The notes under the pieces were generated by a model. The model was not told the DNA's origin, made no database searches, and worked only from the letters and a program-made list of their open reading frames with translations. The position numbers were made by a program, and so were the translations under genes. A stretch of 64,000 nucleotides of DNA from CAYQXJ01 sp964421565 (lineage in GTDB: Bacteria > Planctomycetota > Brocadiia > SM23-32), in NCBI GenBank assembly GCA_964421565.1, contig CAYQXJ010000002.1, positions 186,001 to 250,000 on the forward strand. The letters are read 5' to 3'. The number at the start of each line of letters is the position of its first letter. Within the stretch, counting starts at the first letter, position 1. This document shows, one piece after another, positions 24,831 through 32,335 of the stretch.

Positions 24831-27800
24831 ATGCTTAGGAAACTCGGGGTGTTTTCTCTGAGCTTGCTGGGTCTGGTTGGTATCTCCTCGTTCGTCTACT
24901 GTGCCGAAGCCCCGCAGCCCGAGGCAGGCCCCACCATTGGAGAGCTGGAGGAGTTCGCCGCAGCGGACGTCGATACCAGCCTGCAGCAGGCCGCCGAAAG
25001 CCTGTCCGAGGGTAAGCCCTTCGTGGCTAAGGAGATCCTGAACGATCTCATGGACGAGGAGCTTACCGACGCGCAGGCGGCCAGGATGGCCGAGCTGCTG
25101 CCGAAGGTCGATGCCGCCGTTGCGGAGGCGGAGGGCCGCGTCGTTCAGGCGGTCGCCCCCAGGGAAACCGCTGAACAGGAGGCCGCTCGCCAGCTTCTCG
25201 AACAGTATAGAAGGAAGTGGGCGGTCGAGCAGCAATTGGAAAAGGCCAGGGCCGGGGAACTGGTCAAGGAAGCGAAACAACTGCTCTACTTCGAGAATCG
25301 CGCGCAGGAGGCCTACGATCTTGCGTCGAAGGCCCTGCAGCTCGACCCTGAGAATACCGAAGCCGAAGACATCCACACCGAGGCCGGCCTGCTCCTCGAC
25401 AAGGAACCCGCCAGGCGGAAGTTCCTCATCGAGAAGGGGATCCAACTGCCTCAGGTGCGCATCCGGCGCGGCTTCCAGACCCTGGAGAACTCGCTGAACA
25501 AGGCCAGGCGCTCCTACTCGGAAGGTGAGTACGAGCAGGCGCTTGAGCAACTGCGCAACGCTCGCTTTTACGTCGAGCTGCTCAGCGTCCATATGGACGT
25601 CAGCAGTGAGCGCAAGGAAGTCGCGAACCTGATCGCCCGCGTGCAGAAGGACTACCAGGAACACCTGCGCCGCACCGCCGCTGAGCGCCAGGCCGAGGCC
25701 AGGAGGGAAGCCGGACAGTGGCGCAGCAAGATTGAGGAAGAGGCAGAGAAGAGAAACGTGCGCGTGGTGGAGGAGATCACCGAACTGCTGGAAGATAAGG
25801 AGTTCGATGCGGCCGAAATGGTCGTTGAAGATATGGCCGTCTCCGACCCTGGTGATGAACTGGTGCCGATGCTCCGCAAGCAGGTGAGCGAAGCGAGGTA
25901 CGAGCACAAGATCCGAGGCATCAATGCGGCCCGCGAACGCGGAGATTTGAGTTTCGACCTGCGCGAGGGAGAAAGGGAGCTGATCCCCGAGCGGCTCTAC
26001 AACTACCCGGACAAGAAGTTCTGGCAGCAAGTCGTGGAGCAGCGTCCGTCGGAGATCTACCCCTCGGAGATAGCAGCGCGGGGCCGCACACCAGCCGATC
26101 AGCAGGTCTGGGACCAGCTCGGACAGTCCCTGCCCCTTCAGTTTGACGAAACCCCGCTGCCTCAGGTGGTGGAGTTCCTGCAGCAGGTGACCGACATCAA
26201 CTTCCTGGTGCTGCGACGCGACCTGCCCCCCGACCAGGCGCCGGTCTCGCTGATGATCGAGACCACTCTGGAGAACGGGCTCGACCAGATTGCCGACCTG
26301 ACCGGCATGGCGTGGAAGGTGGAGAACGGCCTGGTGAAGATCGGCGCTCCCGAGTCCCTGCGCGACTATGAAATGCGCATATATCCGGTGCGCGACTTGC
26401 TGGTCAGCACCGAGGATACCGGTCAGGCACAGGGCGCCCGCGGCGGCGGTGCTGCTGGTGGTGGCGGCGGCGGCGGTGGTTTTGGGCCACAGTACACCGC
26501 GGCTTCCGCCGGCCAGATCAGCCCGCAGTTTGGGGTCGGCACGGGCGGCGGCGGTGGTGGGGGTGCGGGTCAGCAGGCTGCTAATGTGTTGGCCAACCGC
26601 GCCAACGATATCATCACCCTGATCCGCCAGTCGTGCGGCCAGGACACGTGGCTTGATCCCACCGGCACTGCATTAATCGGCGGCACCGGCCCGCAGGGCG
26701 GGGGCGGTGGTGGCCCGGCGGGCTTTGGCGATGGCCAGGGCGCGGGGGGGTTCGGTGGTTTCCCCGGTGGTTTCGGCGCAGAGGGAGGAACAGCCCAGCA
26801 GGCCATGCCGCAAGGACGGGCCTTCGTGCTGGCGAGCGACCCCGGCTCCATAGTCGTCGTACAGACACAGCAGGTTCATGGCTGTATCGAATCCCTGCTG
26901 AAGGGGCTGCGGGCGCAGATGCGCATCCAGGTCTACGTCGACGTGCGGTTCCTGTCAGTAAGCAACAACTTCTTCCGTGAGGTCGGCTTCCAGTGGAATG
27001 ACTTCATGTGGGACGGCCAGGGGCTCGACGGCGACTTCGGAACTCTGGACGGTTTCGGCGTCACCGGCCCGTCGGTGCCGTTCGACCTGCAGGTCGAGCC
27101 TAGCATCGAGCCCTTCTCGATCTTCGTTCCCGACCCGGCCAACCCGGGCGAGGGTGAGTTCGTCGAGGTGCCGAGGGGCTTCTGGCCTCTGAGCATCGGC
27201 TCGCCGATCGGAGATCCCGAATGGGAAGTGGACAACGAAACCGGCACGATCACGTTTGACAAGCTGTTCACCACGGGTGATCCGGTGATTGGCACGGGCC
27301 TGCCGGTCTTCTCCGACAAGAGTAACCGTGGGCTGAACTTGAACCTGGCATGGTCGAACTCGGCGTTCAACCTGAACGGCATGTTCCGCCTGGCTCATGA
27401 GCGTAACGAGGTGCGCACGCTTAGCGCGCCGCAGATCATGCTTACCAACGGTCAGCAGGGCTTCCTGACCGTGTCGACGGACTTCGATTACGTCTCGACC
27501 TTCGAGGTCGATGAAAGTGTGCTGGTGCCGGAAGTGGAGACCGTGACCGACGAGATCACTCTACAGGTGCGTCCCGTGGTCGCGGCGGACCGGCGTTATG
27601 TCTTCATGGAACTGGCGCCCATCATCACGCAGAACGACCTGACGAGCACGGCCCAGTTCGCCACGTTCGTCGGTCAGCCCGGCGGCGGCGACGGCAGTGC
27701 GGCCGGCGCCGAGGTCAGCAACTTCATCACCCTGCCGGAGACTACGTCGCAGAGCCTGGCCACGACAGTCGGCGTTCCTGACCGGGGCGTCGTGCTGGTC

Positions 27801-27980
27801 GGCGGCCTGAGCCGAGGCACCCGCCGCCACAACGAAGCCGGTGTGCCCATACTGGACAAGATACCGATCATCAAGCGGCTTTTCTCGTCCGAGGGTCGGC
27901 GGCTCGACCGCAGTACCCTGTTTGTGCTGGCCAAGCCGACGATTCTGATACTGTCCGAACAAGAAGAGCGGATGCAGTAG
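24831..27980 (+). CDS. Secretin (PilQ/GspD family, Amuc_1098-like)
   Basis: The outer-membrane gate of the pilus machine, 1049 residues. ATG 24831 has GGAGG six bases upstream and gives a clean signal peptide (MLRKLGVFSLSLLGLVG...YCAEA); an ATG at 24774 and a TTG at 24690 are in frame but spoil it. Residues 30-420 are helical, TPR-like. An N0/STN-like domain follows (about 440-530, LPLQFDETPLPQVVEFLQQV). Two Gly-rich loops (about 535-580 and 620-656) come before an N1-like part (VLASDPGSIVVVQTQ). The secretin barrel (about 700-1045) has VDVRFLSVSNNFFREVGFQW, TLSAPQIMLTNGQ, and VLVGGLSRG before the end. The helical N-terminus with C-terminal secretin is the Amuc_1098 layout. Confidence 0.9.
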   Translation: MLRKLGVFSLSLLGLVGISSFVYCAEAPQPEAGPTIGELEEFAAADVDTSLQQAAESLSEGKPFVAKEILNDLMDEELTDAQAARMAELLPKVDAAVAEAEGRVVQAVAPRETAEQEAARQLLEQYRRKWAVEQQLEKARAGELVKEAKQLLYFENRAQEAYDLASKALQLDPENTEAEDIHTEAGLLLDKEPARRKFLIEKGIQLPQVRIRRGFQTLENSLNKARRSYSEGEYEQALEQLRNARFYVELLSVHMDVSSERKEVANLIARVQKDYQEHLRRTAAERQAEARREAGQWRSKIEEEAEKRNVRVVEEITELLEDKEFDAAEMVVEDMAVSDPGDELVPMLRKQVSEARYEHKIRGINAARERGDLSFDLREGERELIPERLYNYPDKKFWQQVVEQRPSEIYPSEIAARGRTPADQQVWDQLGQSLPLQFDETPLPQVVEFLQQVTDINFLVLRRDLPPDQAPVSLMIETTLENGLDQIADLTGMAWKVENGLVKIGAPESLRDYEMRIYPVRDLLVSTEDTGQAQGARGGGAAGGGGGGGGFGPQYTAASAGQISPQFGVGTGGGGGGGAGQQAANVLANRANDIITLIRQSCGQDTWLDPTGTALIGGTGPQGGGGGGPAGFGDGQGAGGFGGFPGGFGAEGGTAQQAMPQGRAFVLASDPGSIVVVQTQQVHGCIESLLKGLRAQMRIQVYVDVRFLSVSNNFFREVGFQWNDFMWDGQGLDGDFGTLDGFGVTGPSVPFDLQVEPSIEPFSIFVPDPANPGEGEFVEVPRGFWPLSIGSPIGDPEWEVDNETGTITFDKLFTTGDPVIGTGLPVFSDKSNRGLNLNLAWSNSAFNLNGMFRLAHERNEVRTLSAPQIMLTNGQQGFLTVSTDFDYVSTFEVDESVLVPEVETVTDEITLQVRPVVAADRRYVFMELAPIITQNDLTSTAQFATFVGQPGGGDGSAAGAEVSNFITLPETTSQSLATTVGVPDRGVVLVGGLSRGTRRHNEAGVPILDKIPIIKRLFSSEGRRLDRSTLFVLAKPTILILSEQEERMQ

Positions 27981-27997
27981 GGCCGCTCTGGGGGTGA

Positions 27998-28348
27998 ATG
28001 ATGGCTGCACGTGATTGGAAGATGGTGGTGGTCGCGCTGGGTGCGCTGACTGTCGGCCTCGTGCTCGGCGGCAACAATCGGTTCGAGCGAGCCCAGGCGG
28101 CCACCCAGGGCCAGTCGGGGGGGGTGATCGCGCTGATCGGCGATGAGGCCAGTCAGCGAGCTCCGATCGTTTTGGTGGACGTGCCGGACCAATCAGTCAT
28201 AGTCTACGAATACAACTACCTGAACGATGAGATTGAACTGACCAGCGTGCGTAGCTTCGAGTACGACAAGCTGCTCAAGGAGTGGCAGACTGGCGGGCCC
28301 ACGGTGGAGGAAGTACGGGAGTACGTGACGCAGGCCCGAGAGCGCTGA
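27998..28348 (+). CDS. Small exported protein at the end of the pilus operon
   Basis: A 116-residue protein with a hydrophobic N-terminal segment (about 9-25, VVVALGALTVGLVLGG) that is either a signal peptide or an anchor, then a single small beta-type domain: APIVLVDVPDQSVIVYEYNYLNDEIELTSVRSFEYDKLLKEW. Small proteins with a pattern like LLVDTxxQTIxVYEY...RSYxYD seem to be common in Planctomycetes-type genomes, but no function is known to me. It starts 17 bp after the secretin and precedes a strong terminator, so it belongs to this operon. Two adjacent ATGs (27998, 28001) are both possible. Confidence 0.7.
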   Translation: MMAARDWKMVVVALGALTVGLVLGGNNRFERAQAATQGQSGGVIALIGDEASQRAPIVLVDVPDQSVIVYEYNYLNDEIELTSVRSFEYDKLLKEWQTGGPTVEEVREYVTQARER

Positions 28349-28378
28349 GCCACGCCGCGAGGTCACGCAGGGGCTACA

Positions 28379-28410
28379 GGCCGTCGCTGCGACGCAGCGG
28401 CGGCCGTTTT
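28379..28410 (+). terminator. Rho-independent terminator of the pilus operon
   Basis: A 12-bp stem beginning GGCCGTCGC and ending GCGGCGGCC with one G-T pair and a GAC loop (28379-28405), followed by GTTTT. It lies 31 bp after the last pilus-operon gene. Confidence 0.8.
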
Positions 28411-28503
28411 ATCTGCCGCAGTGGGCTTGCGGTTGCCGGTTCTTTGCTCGGGTCCGACGCCCGGCAGAGCGCGGGCAGGATGGATGGCGGCCCGGAAGGG
28501 GGC

Positions 28504-30264
28504 ATGGTGAACACGCTGCGAATGAAGTGTGCCCTGTTGTTGTTCCTTCTGCTGACGACGGCGGCCGGCTCCGCCGAGCGCACTGTTCGCTATGCACGCG
28601 TTGAGCTGCGGGGCGCATTGGCGGACGCACGGCCGGCGGTGTTTGTGCTGGGATCGCCGAGACCTGCGCTGCACGAGTTCATGGCGTGCCTGGATGGCGC
28701 AAGGCGTGACGAGGCGACCGACGGCGTTCTGGTGAAAGTCTCCGGCACGGGCGGATGGGCCCAGGTGCAGGAGATACGCGGCGCGTTGCAACGCATCCGG
28801 CGCGACGGCAAGCCGGTGGTCTGCATGCTACAGTCCGCCGGTAACCGGGCCTACTACCTGGCCACGGCGGCCGACCACATCTACATGCTGCCGACCGGCA
28901 CCCTTATGCTGACCGGACTTCGCGGCGAGGTGCTGTTCGCGCGGGATATGCTGGACCGAATCGGCGTCCGAGCCGATTTTGTGCAGGTTGGGCAATACAA
29001 GGGCGCCGCAGAACCCCTTACCCGTTCGCGGGCGTCTGCCCCGCTGCGAGAGTCGCTCGAGGCGCTTCTACAGGATTACTTCGATCAGTTGGTGACCGGG
29101 ATTGTCGACGGACGCGAGCTGCCTATCAGCCGCGTGAACGTTCTGATCCGCCGTGGCCCCTTCACAGCAAAGGAGGCTCTCGAGGCCGGGCTGATCGACG
29201 GGGTGATGTTCCCCGACGAAGTGGGCGCGGAGCTGAGCAGTCGGCATCGGGCGTCCGTGCAGATGCAGGATGCCTGCCCGCCACCAACGGCGCCGGGAAG
29301 AGGACCCGACGCCGGTGCTCTTTTCCGCATGCTGATGGGGGTCGGACCGTCGGGGGAAGGTCGCCGGGCGGGCGGACCCACCATAGCCGTAATACACGCT
29401 ATGGGTCCCATCGTCAGCGCCGAACCGACCAGTTTGCTGCTGGGGGAGCCGATGACCAGCGCCGAACGCTTGGTGCGCACTATCAGGCGGGCCGCTGACG
29501 ATGAAGACGTGCGGGCCATCGTTCTGCGCGTCGACAGCCCGGGAGGCAGCATGACGGCGAGCGACCTGATCTGGCGCCAGTTGCGTCTGGCCGACCGAAA
29601 GAAGCCGGTCGTGGCCTCGCTGGGCGAGACGGCAGCGTCCGGCGGGTATTACCTGGCCTGCGGGGCGCGCAGAATCTACGCCGAGCCGGGCACGCTCACC
29701 GGTTCTATCGGCGTTTTCGGGGGGAAGCTGGCATTGGGTGGGCTGTTCGAAAAGCTCGGTCTGCACGTGGAAGCCATCGAGCGGGGTGGCGGGAGCAGTC
29801 TGGCTTCAGTCAGCGAGCCGCTCTCCGAACATGACCGCCAGAGGCTGGAGCACATTCTTAACGACGCTTACGAAACCTTCCTGGATCGCGTAGCAGAGAC
29901 GCGGCCCGGCATGGCTGCCCACGAGGTCGAACGGGTTGCCCAGGGCCGCGTGTGGACGGGCGCGCAGGCTTTGCTCCGGGGGCTGGTCGACGAGTTGGGC
30001 GGGCTCAAGGCGGCGGTCGACGGCGCCAGGGAAGCAGCCGGTATCGGGCCGGAGGAGTCAGTGAGGGTCGAGCACCTGCCGAAGCCGCGCAACGTGTTGG
30101 AGGAGTTGCTTCTCGGCAGCGGTCAGGGGGCTGCGCTGCCGCTGAGCGGGCTTGGCCTACAGGCGCTGCCCGATGCCGAGGTTCGCCGCTATGTGGCGGG
30201 GCTGCTGGCGCTGCGCGACGAATGGGCGTTGTGCATGATGCCGGCGGCCGTGAGCGTGCGCTGA
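28504..30264 (+). CDS. sppA: Signal peptide peptidase SppA, long (67K) type
   Basis: SppA is a membrane-bound serine protease with a Ser-Lys dyad that digests cleaved signal peptides. It has 586 residues, the two-domain long form. An N-terminal membrane or signal segment (about 8-22) is followed by the first ClpP-like domain with the general base Lys166 (QYKGAAEPLTR). The second domain carries RVDSPGGSMTASD and the nucleophile Ser379 in GETAASGGYYLACGA, then TGSIGV. ATG 28504 follows GGAAGGGGG; upstream in-frame sequence overlaps the terminator region and was excluded. It converges on prfA with two bases between the stop codons. Confidence 0.94.
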   Translation: MVNTLRMKCALLLFLLLTTAAGSAERTVRYARVELRGALADARPAVFVLGSPRPALHEFMACLDGARRDEATDGVLVKVSGTGGWAQVQEIRGALQRIRRDGKPVVCMLQSAGNRAYYLATAADHIYMLPTGTLMLTGLRGEVLFARDMLDRIGVRADFVQVGQYKGAAEPLTRSRASAPLRESLEALLQDYFDQLVTGIVDGRELPISRVNVLIRRGPFTAKEALEAGLIDGVMFPDEVGAELSSRHRASVQMQDACPPPTAPGRGPDAGALFRMLMGVGPSGEGRRAGGPTIAVIHAMGPIVSAEPTSLLLGEPMTSAERLVRTIRRAADDEDVRAIVLRVDSPGGSMTASDLIWRQLRLADRKKPVVASLGETAASGGYYLACGARRIYAEPGTLTGSIGVFGGKLALGGLFEKLGLHVEAIERGGGSSLASVSEPLSEHDRQRLEHILNDAYETFLDRVAETRPGMAAHEVERVAQGRVWTGAQALLRGLVDELGGLKAAVDGAREAAGIGPEESVRVEHLPKPRNVLEELLLGSGQGAALPLSGLGLQALPDAEVRRYVAGLLALRDEWALCMMPAAVSVR

Positions 30265-30266
30265 AG

Positions 30267-31382
30267 TCAGGCGGCGCCCTGTGCCATCGCCTCCAGGCGG
30301 CGTTCCCTGTCCCTGAGGGCCAACGCGTCGAACATTGGATCGCAGTCCCCCTGCATGAAGCCCTCGATCCCGAACAGGTCGAGCGCTATCCTGTGATCAG
30401 TTATCCGGTCCTGGGGGAAGTTGTACGTGCGTATGCGCTCATTGCGGTCGCCGGTGCCCACCTGTGAGCGTCGCACGGCGTCGCGTCTCTGCTGTCGTTC
30501 GGACTCCATCTTCTCGTAGAGCTTCGCCCTCAGTATCTTCATTGCCTTCTTACGGTTGGCACGCTGCGACTTCTCGTCCTGACAGCGCACGGATATTCCG
30601 CTCGGCTCATGCACGATGCGCACGCAGGAGCTGGTCTTGTTCACTGATTGGCCGCCCGGCCCGCTGGAGCGCATGAACGAGACATCGAGGTCGTTGGGGT
30701 CGATCTCGACCTCCACCTCACGTGCCTCCGGCAGCACGGCGACGGTGGCCAGGCTGGTGTGGATGCGGCCCTGTGACTCCGTCTCCGGCACGCGCTGCAC
30801 CCGGTGGCCTCCGCTTTCGTAGCGCAGCTTGCCCCAGGCGCCGCTGCCCGAGATGTTGAGCACGGCCTCGCGGACGCCGCCCAGGTCGGTCACGCTCAGG
30901 TTCATGGTATCTACACGCCAGCCTTGCTTCTGTGCGTAGCGGGTGTACATCTCCACCAGGTCGCGCGCAAAGAGTGCGGCCTCTTCGCCACCGGTGCCGG
31001 GGCGCACTTCCAGTATCACGTTACGGTCGGCGTCTTCCTCGTCGGAGACCAGCAGGTCCACCAGTTCGCTCACCAGTCGGTCGATATCCTCTTGCGCCTG
31101 TTGCAGCTCCTCGCGCGCCAGTTGCTGCATCTCCGGTTCGTCAGCGAACTCCTCCAGGGCGGCTTGTGCTTCGTGTCGTTGTTGGCGCAGTTCCTGCAGA
31201 CGACGGTGCATTTGCGCGAAGCGGGCCAGGCGGGCGTGTTCCTGGGCGAGGGCGGCCAGACGCGCATTGTCGGCCAACACCTCCGGGTCAGCGAGTTGTT
31301 GCTCCACCTCGGAGTGAGCCTTGCTCAGATGGGCCAGCTTCTCCAGCAGCCGTTGGCGAGTCTTTTCGCTGATATCAACCAT
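30267..31382 (-). CDS. prfA: Peptide chain release factor 1
   Basis: RF1 releases peptides at UAG and UAA codons. It has 371 residues. The codon-reading loop follows HRVQRVPETESQGRIHTS (PET at 199-201, the position of the PxT discriminator), and the catalytic GGQ is at 243-245 in SSGPGGQSVNKTSSCVR. Domain 1 is the expected coiled coil. The ATG at 31382 is at the usual distance from the first helix (MVDISEKTRQRLLEKL). It is the second gene after rpmE, with a hairpin between them that may set the ratio of the two. No prmC gene adjoins it in this window. Confidence 0.97.
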   Translation of the reverse strand: MVDISEKTRQRLLEKLAHLSKAHSEVEQQLADPEVLADNARLAALAQEHARLARFAQMHRRLQELRQQRHEAQAALEEFADEPEMQQLAREELQQAQEDIDRLVSELVDLLVSDEEDADRNVILEVRPGTGGEEAALFARDLVEMYTRYAQKQGWRVDTMNLSVTDLGGVREAVLNISGSGAWGKLRYESGGHRVQRVPETESQGRIHTSLATVAVLPEAREVEVEIDPNDLDVSFMRSSGPGGQSVNKTSSCVRIVHEPSGISVRCQDEKSQRANRKKAMKILRAKLYEKMESERQQRRDAVRRSQVGTGDRNERIRTYNFPQDRITDHRIALDLFGIEGFMQGDCDPMFDALALRDRERRLEAMAQGAA

Positions 31383-31419
31383 CGCGTTTGCTCTCGCGTT
31401 GTGGTGCTGGCCGACGGCA

Positions 31420-31452
31420 TAAAGAGAGCCCCCATCGCTCAGACGGGGGCTC
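31420..31452 (-). terminator. Hairpin between rpmE and prfA (attenuator or terminator)
   Basis: On the minus strand GAGCCCCC (31445-31452) pairs perfectly with GGGGGCTC (31426-31433) across an 11-base loop and is followed by TCTTTAT. It is nine bases after the rpmE stop and 37 before prfA, so partial termination is likely. Confidence 0.6.
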
Positions 31453-31461
31453 GCGTGAACT

Positions 31462-31728
31462 CTATTCGCCAGTGGGGGGCTGCTCGTCGACCTCTTCGGG
31501 CCCGCTGATCGCTGCGAGCCGCTCCTCGATGTGTTTTCCCCAGCGTTTCTGGAAGCGCTCGACGCGCCCGGTGCTGTCCACCAGCTTCTGCTTGCCGGTG
31601 TAGAAGGGATGGCACTTCGAGCAGACTTCCACACGGATGCTCGGCACGGTGGCGCGGGTGGTGAAGGTCTCGCCGCAACCGCAGGTTACTTCACACTCCA
31701 CATAATCGGGGTGTATCTGTTGCTTCAT
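31462..31728 (-). CDS. rpmE: 50S ribosomal protein L31 (zinc-binding type)
   Basis: L31 of 88 residues with the complete zinc ribbon Cys16, Cys18, Cys36 and Cys39 (EVTCGCGETF and VEVCSKCHPFYTGKQK). It is therefore the Cys-plus form, which in many bacteria is replaced by a Cys-minus paralogue under zinc shortage. A C-terminal tail of about 20 residues (EEVDEQPPTGE) extends beyond the usual end. It is the first gene of the rpmE-prfA unit, with a strong promoter at 31784-31811, and is divergent from a Fur-family regulator. Confidence 0.97.
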   Translation of the reverse strand: MKQQIHPDYVECEVTCGCGETFTTRATVPSIRVEVCSKCHPFYTGKQKLVDSTGRVERFQKRWGKHIEERLAAISGPEEVDEQPPTGE

Positions 31729-31740
31729 GGTTCCGGTTTC

Positions 31741-31802
31741 CGGGCAGATGCAGGTGGGTTAGATTACCGCAACTACAACGCTTATTATACAGAATCTGCC
31801 CG
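31741..31802. repeat. Inverted repeat flanking the rpmE/fur divergent promoters
   Basis: CGGGCAGAT (31741-31749) and ATCTGCCCG (31794-31802) are perfect 9-bp arms 44 bp apart. They bracket the start of rpmE transcription and overlap the rpmE -10/-35 spacer. The arrangement suits a two-site operator for the divergent Fur-family regulator, which is inferred and not shown. Confidence 0.45.
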
Positions 31803-31811
31803 GGAGTTCAA
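31784..31811 (-). promoter_or_regulatory. Promoter of rpmE-prfA
   Basis: On the minus strand TTGAAC (31806-31811), a 16-base spacer and a perfect TATAAT (31784-31789). Predicted start near 31777, 50 bases before rpmE. The plus strand of the same AT-rich stretch reads TATTAT (31783-31788) and may serve the divergent regulator gene. Confidence 0.65.
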
Positions 31812-31880
31812 CCTCGCGCCGGGCAGCCGCTCCCTGTAGAATGCCCTGCTCACACCGCGAGTGGAGAGGCGAACCACACC

Positions 31881-32318
31881 ATGCCGGAGACCGAAGCTTA
31901 CGAGGCTGCCCTGCGCGAACATGGTCTGAGCGTGACCAGGCTGCGGTTGGCTATCATGGGCGCGTTGCATCAACGGCGTGGCGCCGCGTCGGCTGCAGAT
32001 GTGCTGGCGCGCCTGCGTCGCGGCGATCGGGCCGTCCACAAGACCACGGTCTACCGCAACCTGGCCAGTCTGGAGGCGGCCGGGCTGTTGCGGGTTGTGC
32101 CCTCGGGCGGGCGGAGCGTGCTGTATGAACTTGCTTGCGACCATCGTGCGCCCGTGCATCCCCATTTTACCTGTCGCCAGTGCGGGGGCATGGTCTGCCT
32201 GGAGCCGGTTGACCTGTCGTCCGTCTGGGCGTTGCTGACCCAGAACAGCGGCCTGCGCCCGGAAACTGCGGAGATCACCCTCGTGGGGCTCTGCGGCAGT
32301 TGCTCGGCCGACGACTGA
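31881..32318 (+). CDS. Fur-family metalloregulator
   Basis: A 145-residue dimeric metal-sensing repressor. The winged helix ends with HKTTVYRNLASLEAAGLLRVV, the classic Fur recognition helix. The dimerisation domain has VHPHFTCRQCGGMVCLE with His93, His95, Cys98 and Cys101, and a second CxxC at 138-141 (CGSC), giving the structural zinc site. Whether it is Fur, Zur or PerR cannot be decided from motifs. Divergence from the zinc-type L31 gene makes Zur attractive because Zur controls L31 paralogues elsewhere. GGAGAGG lies about 12 bases upstream of the ATG. It ends 17 bp from the convergent cstA stop. Confidence 0.9.
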   Translation: MPETEAYEAALREHGLSVTRLRLAIMGALHQRRGAASAADVLARLRRGDRAVHKTTVYRNLASLEAAGLLRVVPSGGRSVLYELACDHRAPVHPHFTCRQCGGMVCLEPVDLSSVWALLTQNSGLRPETAEITLVGLCGSCSADD

Positions 32319-32335
32319 AAGGCCGCCCCCCGTTG

